64,000 bases of DNA from Psychrobacter urativorans. Lineage in GTDB: Bacteria; Pseudomonadota; Gammaproteobacteria; Pseudomonadales; Moraxellaceae. Location of the stretch: positions 39,820 through 103,819 of the forward strand of contig NZ_CAJHBT010000008.1 in the NCBI RefSeq assembly GCF_904846675.1. Direction: 5' to 3'. This document shows, one piece after another, positions 8,203 through 18,878 of this stretch (its first letter is position 1; each line of letters opens with the position of its first letter). The notes below the pieces were generated by a model. It did not search any database, was not told where the DNA came from, and was given only the letters and a program-made list of their open reading frames with translations. The position numbers and the translations under genes were made by a program.

Positions 8203-9789
8203 ATGCGCAAACCCAATCTTGCTAATCTCGCACATGCAAACGCTAAAAAAGATAAGGCGGCTAAGGTAATAGTACCTGCCAAGGATTTAGCGACTTTAGA
8301 GGCTGAGCTTGCTGAGCAAGAAAGCAGTCTTGAAAACCATCTTGAAGATACCGTGCTGCGTCTCAGTGATTATTTAGCAGCGGTAGAGATGGTCGTTAAG
8401 CAAACCTTTGAGCATCGGGTATGGGTCAAAGCTGAGATTCGCAATCTATCTAGCAAAGGCGGGCACTATTACTTTGAGTTGGCCGAAAAAGACGACGATG
8501 GCAAAGTAGTGGCGAGCTGCCGTGGTAACCTTTGGCGCTTCAAAGCGGCGCGCGTATTAGCAAAATTTGAGCGTGCAACCGGCATGCCACTCAGCCGTGA
8601 TTTAACGGTATTACTAAAAGTGTCCGCCGGTTTTCACCCGCAATACGGCTTTTCACTCACTATTGAAGATATTGACCCCAGCTATACCTTAGGTGATTTA
8701 GCCCGGCAATACGCTGAGATGATAGACCGCTTAACCGGTGAAGGACTGATGCATCTCAATCAGCAATTACCTGCCCCGTTCGATATTGAGCACGTTATTG
8801 TTATTGCTCCTGAAAAGGCTGCCGGATTAGGTGATTTTCAAGCGGATGCTGATAGATTGGCCAGTACAGGTGCTTGTCAATTTCATTATCATCACGCTAC
8901 CTTTCAAGGTAATCATGCGCCAATGGAGATTCGCCAAGCGATTGTTAGCGCCCAACAGCAGTTCTATACGACCTATCAGCGTCTGCCAGATTTGCTGGTT
9001 ATTATTCGCGGTGGTGGTGCAGTTGGCGACTTGGCCTATCTTAATGATTATGAGCTGGCCGCGCTGGTTGCAGAACAGCCCGTTCCGGTATGGGTCGGCA
9101 TTGGTCACGAGCGCGATAAGGTCGTTTTAGATGAAGTCGCGCATATTAGCTTCGATACCCCATCAAAAGTCATTGCGGCCATTTTTGCCCACTTAGCGCA
9201 ATTAGTAGCACAAGTTTTAGGTTACCAAGGGCAAATTAAACAAGCCGCTCAGCGACAATTAAAACTAGCTGAACAGCAAGCTACGCGGCAACTCAGTCAA
9301 GTACAATCGCAGACTATCGGCCAATTGACTGCCTTGCAAAAGGACAGTAATTTTGCGTGGCAAAGTATTCAGCAAAGTGCCCATCGGCAAGTAAAACAAG
9401 CCGCGCGACTAACAGCTGATTGGCAGAAGCAGGTACAGACTGCTGCCTATCAACAACTAGGCAAAGCACGTAATGACAGCGCTAATTATCAACAAGTAAT
9501 CATGCACTATGCTCAGCAGCATGTTATACAAGCGCAGCGAGAAAGCGTACATCTACGTGATATCGTACTTCTGCATCGCCCAGAACGGGTGCTGGAACAA
9601 GGCTATACCATGCTCACCGATGAGACAGGCAAGCAGATATTAACCAGCAGCGCCCAGCTTTATTCTGAGCAAACCGTTAAAATTATATTAAAAGACGGGC
9701 AGGCGACTGCGCGTATCAGTCAGGTCGAAATATCCGATACAAGAGACACGGATATTGAATCCATATCAGATGATAATGAACTAAGCTAA
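8203..9789 (+). CDS. xseA: Exodeoxyribonuclease VII large subunit
   Basis: The large subunit of ExoVII, which degrades single-stranded DNA from both ends together with several XseB subunits. The protein is 528 residues, longer than the usual 400-460. The OB-fold domain runs from about residue 53 (LSDYLAAVEMVVKQTF, then VWVKAEIRNLSSKGGHYYFEL). The catalytic domain holds LLVIIRGGGAVGDLAYLNDY and VPVWVGIGHERDKVVLDEVA. A long Gln-rich coiled-coil region (about 340-450) is the XseB-binding arm. The C-terminus HRPERVLEQGYTMLTDETG is the conserved end. The extra length is a charged N-terminal tail and a short acidic C-tail. It is followed by xseB after 58 bp. Confidence 0.95.
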   Translation: MRKPNLANLAHANAKKDKAAKVIVPAKDLATLEAELAEQESSLENHLEDTVLRLSDYLAAVEMVVKQTFEHRVWVKAEIRNLSSKGGHYYFELAEKDDDGKVVASCRGNLWRFKAARVLAKFERATGMPLSRDLTVLLKVSAGFHPQYGFSLTIEDIDPSYTLGDLARQYAEMIDRLTGEGLMHLNQQLPAPFDIEHVIVIAPEKAAGLGDFQADADRLASTGACQFHYHHATFQGNHAPMEIRQAIVSAQQQFYTTYQRLPDLLVIIRGGGAVGDLAYLNDYELAALVAEQPVPVWVGIGHERDKVVLDEVAHISFDTPSKVIAAIFAHLAQLVAQVLGYQGQIKQAAQRQLKLAEQQATRQLSQVQSQTIGQLTALQKDSNFAWQSIQQSAHRQVKQAARLTADWQKQVQTAAYQQLGKARNDSANYQQVIMHYAQQHVIQAQRESVHLRDIVLLHRPERVLEQGYTMLTDETGKQILTSSAQLYSEQTVKIILKDGQATARISQVEISDTRDTDIESISDDNELS

Positions 9790-9847
9790 AGGTATAGAAA
9801 GATCTACCTACTATGTTGTTAACTTTAAATCTAAAAAATTAGGATAA

Positions 9848-10105
9848 ATGATGACCGTCACTCAAACCAAACCAGCCACTCGCAAACGTAAAAAAGCCGC
9901 CCCAAAGACCTTTAAGGCGGCTTACGATATCCTAAAAACCAATGCCGCTGAATTGCAGCAACAAGATGAGCCAGATATTGATAACTTAATGACTACCGTT
10001 GAAGAGTCTATTGCCGCTTATCGAGTATGCGAGACTCGTATTAACGCTGTGCAACAAGCTTTAGATGCTGCTTTTGCCGAAGAGACTGATAACAGCGCCA
10101 GCTAA
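9848..10105 (+). CDS. xseB: Exodeoxyribonuclease VII small subunit
   Basis: An 85-residue small subunit. The Lys/Arg-rich start is followed by the helical hairpin FKAAYDILKTNAAELQQQ and MTTVEESIAAYRVCETRINA, which fits the family E-E-S...Y..G..L pattern loosely. Several copies bind the coiled-coil arm of XseA to make active ExoVII. Position directly after xseA and size support the call. The gene faces pncB convergently with only 26 bp between stop codons and no obvious terminator there. Confidence 0.88.
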   Translation: MMTVTQTKPATRKRKKAAPKTFKAAYDILKTNAAELQQQDEPDIDNLMTTVEESIAAYRVCETRINAVQQALDAAFAEETDNSAS

Positions 10106-10131
10106 GTTACTGATAATCTAGACCGTTAAAT

Positions 10132-11349
10132 CTATTTAGGCTCATCGACTTCAAATACTTGGCGCAGATAAGCCAAATAGGTATCGTTATTAATCATGGT
10201 TTTGCCAGGACTATCAGATAGCTTAGCTACCGGCTGACCGTTACACTCGACCAGTTTGAGGACGATATTCATCTGCGTTAGGCCCATATCATTGGTCAAG
10301 TTTGTGCCAATACCAAAGCTGGTTTTGATGCGGTCTTTAAAATACTGATGTAGCTCCCAAGCTTTATTTAAATTTAACCCATCGCTAAAGGTTAATACTT
10401 TAGTTTTTGAGTCTATTTTTAATTTTTGGTAATGGGCAATGGCTTTATCGCCCCAAATGTATGGATCGCCACTATCATGGCGCAAACCATCAAATAGCTT
10501 GGCAAAATAAAGATCAAAATCACGCAAGAATGCATCCATTCCGACCACATCAGTCAGCGCAATACCCAAATCTCCACGATATTCATGGACCCATGCCTCT
10601 AAAGCGGCTTTTTGTGAGTCGCGCAGGCGCACATCTAACGCCTGAAAAGCTTGCATAAACTCATGTGCCATTGTGCCTATGGGAGTCATCTCTAATGTTT
10701 TGGCAAGCAGCACATTGGATGTACCACTGAAAATATCTGGTTCTGCTTTATGTAAAGTTTCTACCACATGAGCCTGCCACTGTTTACTAAAACGCCGACG
10801 CGTCCCAAAATCAGCAACGATAAAGGGCGGTGCATCTGTCTTTTGCTGCTGAGCATAGCTATGTAACAGCGCAACCTTTTCGTCCAAGCGCTTTTGCCCC
10901 TCTTCCATAACGCTAGGGTCTGTTAAAGCATTAAAATACAGCTCATTAACGATAGCCAATACAAACACTTCAAAGAACATCGCTTGAATCATCGGGCCTT
11001 CAATATCGATAAACAATCGCCCTTTACCATCGGTGCTCACTGTAACGAAACGACGTTTAAGTTGGAATAGTTCTAGATAGTCAACGAAATCTGAGCGCAT
11101 AAAGCGTAAGTTACGCAAATAATCAAGCTCATCTTGTAAAAATCGCAATTTACATAAGCTGTCTAATTGCTTCTCAAGTGCCTCCTTGATATCAGCAAGA
11201 GGATAAGCGGCATCTTTGTTATTGCGACAACGAAAACGATAAACACCATGGGTTTGTGGAAACTGGTGCAGCATGGCTTGTAGCATTGTGAATTTATATA
11301 AATCGTTATCAAGTAACGAGGTAATGATAGGGGCATGGGCAACGATCAT
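10132..11349 (-). CDS. pncB: Nicotinate phosphoribosyltransferase
   Basis: It converts nicotinate, PRPP and ATP into nicotinate mononucleotide in NAD salvage (Preiss-Handler pathway). The 405-residue length matches the bacterial family. Visible signatures are [17 protein letters not shown] at the start, [15 protein letters not shown] (the phosphoribosyl/active-site region), [23 protein letters not shown] with the phosphorylated His, and [10 protein letters not shown] near the C-terminus. It is a single gene, convergent with xseAB. Its upstream region holds an inverted repeat (CGCTTAA/TTAAGCG, about 11384-11402) that could be an operator, but I cannot tie it to a known regulator. Confidence 0.95.
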   Translation of the reverse strand: MIVAHAPIITSLLDNDLYKFTMLQAMLHQFPQTHGVYRFRCRNNKDAAYPLADIKEALEKQLDSLCKLRFLQDELDYLRNLRFMRSDFVDYLELFQLKRRFVTVSTDGKGRLFIDIEGPMIQAMFFEVFVLAIVNELYFNALTDPSVMEEGQKRLDEKVALLHSYAQQQKTDAPPFIVADFGTRRRFSKQWQAHVVETLHKAEPDIFSGTSNVLLAKTLEMTPIGTMAHEFMQAFQALDVRLRDSQKAALEAWVHEYRGDLGIALTDVVGMDAFLRDFDLYFAKLFDGLRHDSGDPYIWGDKAIAHYQKLKIDSKTKVLTFSDGLNLNKAWELHQYFKDRIKTSFGIGTNLTNDMGLTQMNIVLKLVECNGQPVAKLSDSPGKTMINNDTYLAYLRQVFEVDEPK

Positions 11350-11663
11350 GTTACGGCCTTAAACACAAAAATAAAAAAACACCGCTTAATTAAGTTAAGC
11401 GACATCATATAAGGGTAAAAATGGATAACGCTAACTCGTAGCGAGCCATTGATAATGGCGTTAAGTATAACGGCATTTGCTGCTATTTTCAGAGTTCAGG
11501 ACTGATCGCAGCAAAACTACTACGTTTAATAAAGCCGTCTATAAAATTAACTCGTAAATGCCTGTCATAAAAAAGGCGTTAAGATTGAATCTTAGCGCCT
11601 TTTTTATGAATTAGGCTATAATTATACGGCGGCTATTAATAACTAACGTATGAATCTTAATAA
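11350..11663. other. Intergenic region upstream of pncB
   Basis: These 314 bp hold the pncB promoter region and the bidirectional hairpin at 11566-11608. An inverted repeat at about 11384-11402 (CGCTTAA, 5-nt spacer, TTAAGCG) lies 35-55 bp from the pncB start. No gene is seen. Confidence 0.5.
11566..11608. terminator. Bidirectional rho-independent terminator
   Basis: AAAAAAGGCG plus TAAGAT pairs with ATCTTA plus CGCCTTTTTT around a 3-nt loop, nearly perfect and with A- and T-tracts on both sides. It sits just downstream of msrAB (minus strand), which it should terminate. Confidence 0.85.
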
Positions 11664-13487
11664 CTAGGATTTAACCAATTTTACCAATGGCGCATAGCCA
11701 GATTGCGGCATCACATCCACAGGAATGAATTGTAGCGACCCGCCATTGATACAATAACGCAAACCACCACGATCTTTAGGGCCATCAGGGAATACATGAC
11801 CTAAATGCGAATCAGCGACTCGTGAGCGAATCTCGGTACGTGCCATATTAAAGGCCATATCGTCATGCTGAGTAATCACTTGCATATCAATCGGCTTAGT
11901 AAAGCTCGGCCAGCCACATTGTGAATCGTATTTATCTGTTGATAAGAACAACGGCTCACCGCTTACCACATCAACATACAAACCTGGCGCAAATAAATCA
12001 TCATATTCGTGACTAAACGCGCGCTCAGTACCCGCATTTTGGGTGATATTATATTGCTCTTTGGTCAAGGTATTTTTGAGTGCGTTTTTATCCCCTGCCG
12101 CATAACGCTTAGGATTTAAAGTTTCAGCGACGGTATTAACTGGGGCCAGCTTAGTACGGGCCGTACCGACAGGCTTATCATCCGCAAGACTTAAGTCAAC
12201 ATGGCAATATCCATTTGGATTTTTGGCAAGATAGTCTTGATGATACATCTCAGCCACGTAGAAGTTATCTAACGCCTCGTTCTCTACCACGATTTTTTGT
12301 TTATACTTGCCTTGTTGCTCTTTAACGGCGGCATCAATGACGGCTTTATCTTTGCTATCGGTGTAATAAATGCCCGAACGATATTGTACGCCGCGATCAT
12401 TACCTTGCTTATTCAGGCTGGTCGGATCAATCACTCGGAAGTAGTACTTCAGTATGGTATCGAGATCAGTTTTATCGGCATCATAGGTGACCTTAACCGT
12501 TTCAGCATGTCCAGAGCCGCGCATGACCTGCTCGTAACTTGGGTCTACCTTATCAGCGTCGCCATTGGCGTACCCTGATACCGCATCTACCACACCGTCA
12601 ACGCGTTCCATATAAGCTTCAATACCCCAAAAACAGCCACCAGCAAGATAGATTGAGCGGGTGTTAATTGGTTTGCCTTGAGCGTTATAGTAAACGTCAC
12701 CTTTTTGCTTAATGGTTTCAATCTTACTGTTGTTATCTAGCGCTTGAGTTGCAGCCGGTTTCATATTACCGCTTTTAAGCTCAGCGAAGTCATTGCCGGC
12801 ATTTTCAGCCAACGCATAAGCTTGCTCAGCGGTCATGTTACCTTTAACTAAATGTACTAAATTACCGTTTTTATCCAATATTGCCCAGCTTGGATAAACC
12901 TGTACCCCCAGCTTATTAATGAGCTCGCCTGAGGCATCAACCAATACTGGTAATTGTGGATAATCCGCTTGCACGCCTTCATACCAAGTACTGAATTCAC
13001 CATCGGCTTTTTCATTCAGATGCCCAGGACTGGCAACCGTCACTACGTTGAGGTCGGCAAACTTAGGATCAGTGCGCCAGCTTTCCGTTTCTTCCAGCGT
13101 TCCTAAGCACAATGGACACCAGCTTGCCCAAAACTTTACCAAGGTCGGCTTATTAGGATCAATGACTGCAGCACCATTCGCACCAAGCCCTTTGGTTAAT
13201 TGCGGCAACGCTTGCATTTGCTTGAGCATATCAGATGGCAGCATATCGCGTGAGCTGGTCACGCCGCTATTTTGGCTGCCCGATTTAGAGCTACTATTAG
13301 CACTATTTTCCGCACCACTCATTTGACCGCAACCGATTAATATGCCTGCGCTTAGTACACTGGTTACCCCAAACGCACTAACGTTTTTTAGCCAACGTGA
13401 TGATTGACGCTGCGACTCTAAAGCTGAATCTAGCATTGAATTAGTATCGCTATTATTTCGGTCATTACGAGGATTTTTATGTGGCAT
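11664..13487 (-). CDS. msrAB: Thioredoxin - MsrA - MsrB fusion, membrane-anchored methionine sulfoxide reductase
   Basis: A 607-residue three-domain protein like Neisseria PilB/MsrAB. Residues 36-55 form a hydrophobic segment ending IGCG (Cys53), so it is membrane-anchored and probably a lipoprotein, although the preceding 35-residue polar stretch is long for a signal. The thioredoxin-like domain has FWASWCPLC (Cys124/127). MsrA starts near residue 279 with GGCFWG (catalytic Cys285). MsrB holds [19 protein letters not shown] and the catalytic RYCINGG (about Cys579). The zinc cysteines found in many MsrB are absent (YVDVVSGEP), as in Neisseria. It repairs both S- and R-methionine sulfoxide in envelope proteins, with electrons passing through the Trx domain. 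A single gene with its own terminator. Confidence 0.93.
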   Translation of the reverse strand: MPHKNPRNDRNNSDTNSMLDSALESQRQSSRWLKNVSAFGVTSVLSAGILIGCGQMSGAENSANSSSKSGSQNSGVTSSRDMLPSDMLKQMQALPQLTKGLGANGAAVIDPNKPTLVKFWASWCPLCLGTLEETESWRTDPKFADLNVVTVASPGHLNEKADGEFSTWYEGVQADYPQLPVLVDASGELINKLGVQVYPSWAILDKNGNLVHLVKGNMTAEQAYALAENAGNDFAELKSGNMKPAATQALDNNSKIETIKQKGDVYYNAQGKPINTRSIYLAGGCFWGIEAYMERVDGVVDAVSGYANGDADKVDPSYEQVMRGSGHAETVKVTYDADKTDLDTILKYYFRVIDPTSLNKQGNDRGVQYRSGIYYTDSKDKAVIDAAVKEQQGKYKQKIVVENEALDNFYVAEMYHQDYLAKNPNGYCHVDLSLADDKPVGTARTKLAPVNTVAETLNPKRYAAGDKNALKNTLTKEQYNITQNAGTERAFSHEYDDLFAPGLYVDVVSGEPLFLSTDKYDSQCGWPSFTKPIDMQVITQHDDMAFNMARTEIRSRVADSHLGHVFPDGPKDRGGLRYCINGGSLQFIPVDVMPQSGYAPLVKLVKS

Positions 13488-13955
13488 TGTATGTCCTTTT
13501 TACGAAGCCTTGCGGCTATATATTGCATGAGAGCTTATCATCTACTTGAAAGTGCCCTATCAAGGACTTCCTAAGTAATAACGGTATTCAATAATAGTTC
13601 TTTATAAAAAAATGATTTTATAGAAACAAATATTATAAAATAAAAACAGTTTAGAAATTTAAGAAGAAACCTCATTTGTAGGTAGATATTACAGGGATAT
13701 GACCATAAATACCATTAGATAATATTAATAAGCAGTATTTATAATTTAGTTTAAGTTAACAGTAAAATACGCACTGACACATTTTTTTAACAGGTCTGTA
13801 AGAGCACGAATATAGAAGGAAGATTAATGAAGATTTGAATTGCGGTTCACAACCTATATAGGGATAAATGCGGAAAATCAGATATTATTAAAAGATAATA
13901 TAAAAATAAAGATCATGGTTTCACACTTGCAACTTATAATATATACTTAGGCTAT
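13488..13955. other. AT-rich intergenic region between msrAB and proV
   Basis: These 468 bp are very AT-rich, with A/T runs around 13600-13680. They must hold the msrAB promoter and the 3' end of the betaine operon. I see no ORF with a start and RBS and no strong terminator after proV. Confidence 0.45.
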
Positions 13956-14837
13956 TTATGATTTAGCCGTCATAAACTGTGCTACATAATCATCAGCAGG
14001 ATGATGGCGTAAGTCGGCTGCAGTCCCAGTTTGTATTAAACGTCCACCATTTAAAATGCTAATACGCTGACCAACTTTTACCGCTTCATCAATATCGTGA
14101 GTGATAAATACAATAGTTTTATTAAGCCGTGCTTGCAGCTCAAGCAATTGATCTTGTAATTGGGAACGAATAAGTGGATCAAGCGCAGAAAATGCTTCAT
14201 CCATAAGCAAAATTGGGGTATCAGCGGCCAAAGCTCGTGCCAGACCCACTCGCTGTTGCATACCGCCTGATAGCTCATCAGGATAGCTGTGCTCTAAGTT
14301 AAGCAGACCGACTTCATTAAGCCAATGCCGTGCAATATCATGACGCTCGGCGGTCTTCATCTTACGGACGCGTAACCCATAGGCGACGTTTTGAATCACA
14401 GTCATATGCGGCACTAAACCAAAATGCTGAAATACCATGCTGGTCGTTTGCTGACGATACTGCTGTAACGCTTTCTCTTCAAGCTCTAAAATATTAATAG
14501 GAGCTGAAGATAAAGCTTTTGGAGAAATATCGTTTGCGATATTAGTCTGCGCATCAATAGCCGTATCGACCCATATTTTACCGCTGCTGGGATCAATTAA
14601 GCGATTGATGTGACGTATCAGCGTTGATTTCCCAGAACCTGATAACCCCATAATACAATGCAGCTCGCCCGCTTTAATCGCTAAATTAATATCATAAAGC
14701 CCCACCGAATATCCGGTCTGAGATTTTACTTCGATGCTATCCATACCTTCGGCCAGTAGTGCCATTGCAGACTGTGCTTGGACCGCGTTAGCATTATAAA
14801 TTTTACTGATATTTTCTAACCGAATATGATTCATCAT
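13956..14837 (-). CDS. proV: Glycine betaine/proline ABC transporter, ATP-binding protein
   Basis: A 293-residue ABC ATPase of the OpuAA/ProV type. Walker A is GLSGSGKSTLIRHINRL, the Q-loop region is MVFQHFGLVPHMTV, the signature is LSGGMQQRVGLARALA, and Walker B is ILLMDEAFSALDPLIR. ITHDIDEAVKVGQRI carries the H-loop. It is shorter than E. coli ProV (about 400) because the C-terminal CBS pair that senses ionic strength is missing. It sits 82 bp downstream of the fused ProX-ProW gene on the same strand and forms the importer with it. Inference: uptake of glycine betaine or a related compatible solute under osmotic stress. Confidence 0.93.
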   Translation of the reverse strand: MMNHIRLENISKIYNANAVQAQSAMALLAEGMDSIEVKSQTGYSVGLYDINLAIKAGELHCIMGLSGSGKSTLIRHINRLIDPSSGKIWVDTAIDAQTNIANDISPKALSSAPINILELEEKALQQYRQQTTSMVFQHFGLVPHMTVIQNVAYGLRVRKMKTAERHDIARHWLNEVGLLNLEHSYPDELSGGMQQRVGLARALAADTPILLMDEAFSALDPLIRSQLQDQLLELQARLNKTIVFITHDIDEAVKVGQRISILNGGRLIQTGTAADLRHHPADDYVAQFMTAKS

Positions 14838-14919
14838 TGTTCTCTTTATAGTTTTACGGCAATTGGTTTTGCAACAACTGGTTTTTGCATCTTATGAAGA
14901 TAAGCTCTAAACGAACCTT

Positions 14920-16890
14920 TTAACCAATCTGTCGTCTACCCGCTTTGATGGTCTTTTGTCTTGCACGCCGACCTTGGCCAAAGGCTTGGGTAATACGGTC
15001 GATAATAATCGCCACAATGACGATTGCCGTACCCGCTTGTAAGCCTTGACCGATATTAAGAGTCTGAATCGACTGCAATACGTCCTCACCAAGACCGGGC
15101 GCACCAATCATAGAGGCAAGCACCACCATCGCCAGCGACATCATCACCGCCTGATTAATCCCTGCCATTATATTCGGTAGCGCTTGTGGTAGTTTAATCC
15201 AAATTAATAGCTGCCAATGCGTACTACCAAATGAGCGTCCTGCTTCGACCATTTCGTGATTTACTTGAGTAATCCCTAAAGTAGTCAGGCGAATGAGCGG
15301 TGGCAGAGCGTAAATGACGGTAGCAAATAACGCGGGTACTTTACCAATACCAAAGAGCATCAGTACGGGTATTAAATATACAAAGCTGGGCATGGTTTGC
15401 ATGACATCAAGTATCGGCGTAATGATTTTGCTCAGCAACCGACTGCCAGACATCGCAATACCAATAGGGATACCGATGACCACTGTCACCAATACCGATA
15501 TGATTAATAGGGCTAAGGTATCGATCAATGCGCCCCACAAACCAAAGGCACCAATCAAGAATAGCCCGACCCCACAAGCAAGTGCAAACCATATTTTGCG
15601 CACCCCAAACCATGCCAATACCGCTACTAAGGCAATGATTAACCATGGTGGAATGAAGGTGAGAAAGCGCTCAATGGGTAATAATAAATAGGTCAAAGCG
15701 ATTCTACTAATACTACGAAAGACATCGCCATAATTTCTGACAACCGTGTCTAACGACTCATTGAGCGGCGTTTCAAGCGACCATGACGGAAAGCTTGATG
15801 ACAGCCCTAATATATTATTAGTTTTTGCAGTCGTATTAAGCGGTGTATTGATGCTGGTATTGCCAGCACCATCTGCTGTCAAACTAACATTAATTGCAGC
15901 GGCAAGGTTATTAGCCGCCTCGTCCGACAGCCACGCTTGCCAGACATTCGGATTGTCCCGCAAAAATTTAAGCGCTTGCTCATCACCACTGCGCTTACTT
16001 TCACTCATCTCTAAAATAGCGCCATTAAGCTCATCGGATGTAAGTTGCACTTTTTCAAATACCGCCGACAGCTCGGGATTGGCATTAAGAAAAGGCGTCG
16101 ATACCGCAATTTTAAGTGGTGATACTGGCGCGCCAGAGACACAATCTGAGGTGCCATTAGCCAGTAGCAAGTCTTGCCAGCAAGCTTCATTATGAGCGGG
16201 AAAATTAAGTTCGGCAAAGTCGTATTTGGCGATTAAACCTGTCGGCTGCCAATAATAAAATAATAATGGTTTACGCTGCTCAAAAGCAGAGGCAATCTCC
16301 GCATCAAGTGCAGCGCCCGTTCCGGGATGGACATTATTAAAGGTCGTATCCAGACCGGTATTCTTAAGTAGACGAGTATTAAAAATTTCACATGCCCAGC
16401 CTGACGGACAGTTCATAAACCTTGATTTGTTTGGGTCTTCAGGGTCTTTGAACAGCTCAGCGTATTTTGGTAAGTCTTGATAACGACGTAGACCGGGATT
16501 GTCCTCCATCACATATTTAGGAACGTACCAGCCTTGGGTCGCACCGCCTTTCAGTGTGTCACCAATCACAGCCACCTTATTATCATTAATGGCCTGTTCC
16601 ATAATAGGCGATCGCCCTACCCACTGCTCACCGATAACTTGAATATCATTTTGAGATAAGGCGCTCTCCAGCGCAGGACCTGCTCCTGGTACTTCTTCAA
16701 TAGTGCAATTATAGCCACTCTCAGCAATATATTTCAGGATACCCGTAGTGAATTGACCACTTTCCCACGTCAACGCACCGAATTTAATCGGCGTTGTACA
16801 TGCCGGCGATGTTGCCAAGGCTGCCGATGCGGAGAGGGACAATAATAGTGAGCTTATCAATAGTAAACTTAACGCAATCCATTGGCGCAC
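14920..16890 (-). CDS. Fused glycine-betaine binding protein and permease (ProX-ProW)
   Basis: A 656-residue fusion. A signal peptide (residues 1-26) is followed by an OpuAC/ProX-type substrate-binding domain (about 30-345), with KFGALTWESGQFTTGI and trp-rich pieces such as GWYVPKYVMEDNP that normally make the aromatic betaine cage. A linker leads to a permease domain from about residue 395 with several membrane helices; the BPD transport signature lies in EAGRSFGSTHWQLLIWIKLP. The start is GTG at 16890 with a TAGGA site 7 nt upstream. In OpuA-type fusions the binding domain usually follows the permease, whereas here it precedes it. It forms the importer with the ProV ATPase encoded downstream. 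Confidence 0.9.
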   Translation of the reverse strand: MRQWIALSLLLISSLLLSLSASAALATSPACTTPIKFGALTWESGQFTTGILKYIAESGYNCTIEEVPGAGPALESALSQNDIQVIGEQWVGRSPIMEQAINDNKVAVIGDTLKGGATQGWYVPKYVMEDNPGLRRYQDLPKYAELFKDPEDPNKSRFMNCPSGWACEIFNTRLLKNTGLDTTFNNVHPGTGAALDAEIASAFEQRKPLLFYYWQPTGLIAKYDFAELNFPAHNEACWQDLLLANGTSDCVSGAPVSPLKIAVSTPFLNANPELSAVFEKVQLTSDELNGAILEMSESKRSGDEQALKFLRDNPNVWQAWLSDEAANNLAAAINVSLTADGAGNTSINTPLNTTAKTNNILGLSSSFPSWSLETPLNESLDTVVRNYGDVFRSISRIALTYLLLPIERFLTFIPPWLIIALVAVLAWFGVRKIWFALACGVGLFLIGAFGLWGALIDTLALLIISVLVTVVIGIPIGIAMSGSRLLSKIITPILDVMQTMPSFVYLIPVLMLFGIGKVPALFATVIYALPPLIRLTTLGITQVNHEMVEAGRSFGSTHWQLLIWIKLPQALPNIMAGINQAVMMSLAMVVLASMIGAPGLGEDVLQSIQTLNIGQGLQAGTAIVIVAIIIDRITQAFGQGRRARQKTIKAGRRQIG

Positions 16891-17116
16891 GGCAAATCCT
16901 ATTTATGTTATCGTTAATGTGGTTATTGATATTGTAGCTATTAATATTATAGTTATTCGGATATTTATGAGAGCGTGCCAAAGCTTATGTTCGATAGTAA
17001 ATAGAAACATACTCTCATTAGCGTTTAGTCTTACTATGAAGTGTAGCGATTTATGTTATTGATAACAAACTTTTATTTAATGATTATTAAGCAATATTTT
17101 TAGTTAAATAATTTAT

Positions 17117-17149
17117 AAAAAAATAGCGCCTAAATTAATAGACGCTATT
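17117..17149 (-). terminator. Rho-independent terminator after the aldehyde dehydrogenase gene
   Basis: On the minus strand AATAGCGTCTA pairs with TAGGCGCTATT (one G-T) around a 6-nt loop, followed by a T-run. It lies about 30 bp after the dehydrogenase stop and separates it from the betaine transporter gene. Confidence 0.85.
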
Positions 17150-17178
17150 ACAATGAAATAGTCATAATTGAATAGAAT

Positions 17179-18627
17179 TTATTTTAATAACAATGCCATG
17201 CCTTTCTTGAACAGCTCGCCATAAGGTGGCAAGAGCAGATTCATACCATTTATTTTGGCTTGTACAAAGACGGGTTTCATATGGCTGAAACGCTCAAAAC
17301 CGGTTTTGCCATGATAAGCGCCAATCCCAGAATGCCCAACCCCGCCAAATGGCAAATCATGCTGCGCCACATGAATGATGACCTCGTTGACACAAACACC
17401 GCCCGACACTGTATGGGTGCGGACTTTTTCAATATCGTCATCATCATTACCAAACACATAGAGTGCTAATGGACGCGGACGCGCATTAACAAACTGAATG
17501 GCATCATTAAGGGTTTCATAATGTATCAGCGGTAGAATCGGCGCGAATATCTCGTTTTGCATTACATCACTGTCAGCGGCAGGTTCAGTGACAATAACTG
17601 GCGGCATTAAACGGGTCTCAGTATTGACAGCAACGTCCGTTAACTGATGAATACTATCCGCTGGTAAGTCTTGCAGATAACCTTGTACCCGTTTGAATTG
17701 TGCGTGGTTGATGATATGAGTGTAATCTTGGTTGTTATCAATATTAGGATAGTGCTCTTGCATCCACTCTTTTGCTAAACTAATAAAACGCTCATGATAC
17801 TGGCGCGGAATAAGCACATAGTCAGGGGCAATACAAGTTTGCCCCGCGTTGAGAGTTTTACCCATCATGACCCGATTGACCATACTTTCAAGATTGACAT
17901 CATGCGTTACAATAACGGGAGATTTGCCACCCAGCTCAAGGGTTACTGGGGTTAAATTGGGAGCTGCAGCAGCCATTATTTTTTTGCCTACTGCAGTCGA
18001 ACCGGTATATAGTAAATGGTCAAAAGGCAGTTTACTAAAGGCTTCGGCAATATCAACCTCGCCGATTACCACACAAACCATATCCGCTGAAAAATAATGA
18101 GCAACGGCTTCAGCAAAGGCATCTGCAAATTGCGGCGCCGACTCGCTCATCTTAATCATCACCCGATTACCAGCAGTTAACGCATCAATCATCGGCCCTA
18201 TCGCTAAATATAAGGGATAATTCCACGGTACCATAATACCTACCACGCCCAATGGCTGCGGCTGAATTTCGTTATGGGCCGGTAAATATAGCGGTGAGAT
18301 AGAAGCGCGGTAGGTTTTCATCCATTTTTTGCCATGCTTTTTGGCATGACTGATGCCTGTAAAGCTTGGAAATAATTCAGCAAACTGGGTTTCTGACACG
18401 CTACGATGCCCAAAGTCGACGCTAATGGCTTGCGCTAAACTGGTTTGATTATCACTTAATAGCGCGTCTAAATTGTCTAGTTGAGTGGCGCGAGTGGCCC
18501 AATCCAGAATTGGCTGAGTGCGACTAAGCGCCTGCAGACGCGAAAACTGCGCTTGCAGCTGCTTAATGCTCGTAATCGTACTAAGCACAGAGTCAGTATT
18601 GCTGGTGGTCTGGTTGTTATCGGTCAT
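17179..18627 (-). CDS. Aldehyde dehydrogenase, coniferyl-aldehyde-dehydrogenase type
   Basis: A 482-residue NAD(P)+-dependent aldehyde dehydrogenase. Motifs: VVGIMVPWNYPLYLAIGP (active-site Asn region), VTLELGGKSPVIV (general-base Glu) and NAGQTCIAPDYVLI (nucleophilic Cys). The first 60 residues and the long membrane-leaning C-tail (FVQAKINGMNLLLPPYGELF) match the coniferyl aldehyde dehydrogenase (CalB) subgroup rather than the BetB betaine-aldehyde group. Likely substrates are aromatic or long-chain aldehydes; the exact one is not known. Its own terminator separates it from the downstream transporter gene. Confidence 0.88.
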   Translation of the reverse strand: MTDNNQTTSNTDSVLSTITSIKQLQAQFSRLQALSRTQPILDWATRATQLDNLDALLSDNQTSLAQAISVDFGHRSVSETQFAELFPSFTGISHAKKHGKKWMKTYRASISPLYLPAHNEIQPQPLGVVGIMVPWNYPLYLAIGPMIDALTAGNRVMIKMSESAPQFADAFAEAVAHYFSADMVCVVIGEVDIAEAFSKLPFDHLLYTGSTAVGKKIMAAAAPNLTPVTLELGGKSPVIVTHDVNLESMVNRVMMGKTLNAGQTCIAPDYVLIPRQYHERFISLAKEWMQEHYPNIDNNQDYTHIINHAQFKRVQGYLQDLPADSIHQLTDVAVNTETRLMPPVIVTEPAADSDVMQNEIFAPILPLIHYETLNDAIQFVNARPRPLALYVFGNDDDDIEKVRTHTVSGGVCVNEVIIHVAQHDLPFGGVGHSGIGAYHGKTGFERFSHMKPVFVQAKINGMNLLLPPYGELFKKGMALLLK

Positions 18628-18878
18628 GAGTCGTCCTTGTCATATGAGCTAGAGTCAATATGCTCTAGCCAGTTGCTATTTAATGTAGCGTATTGATTAA
18701 TGAATAGAAAGGGCGTTTGGCATACTGGTAAGGCTGTATAAAATTATTTTTGGCTTTTCATAAACGTAACTGCTACCTCATTATCAAAACTCATCCTGAT
18801 TTAAACTTGGGAGATAATATTAAAAACTGCTACACTCAATAGCATTCATAAACGATAAAAAATAAGACACCTATCCTA

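Noticed and set aside
15746..16195. A 149-codon plus-strand frame opposite the ProX-ProW fusion
   Set aside because: Antisense shadow; no RBS and no domain.
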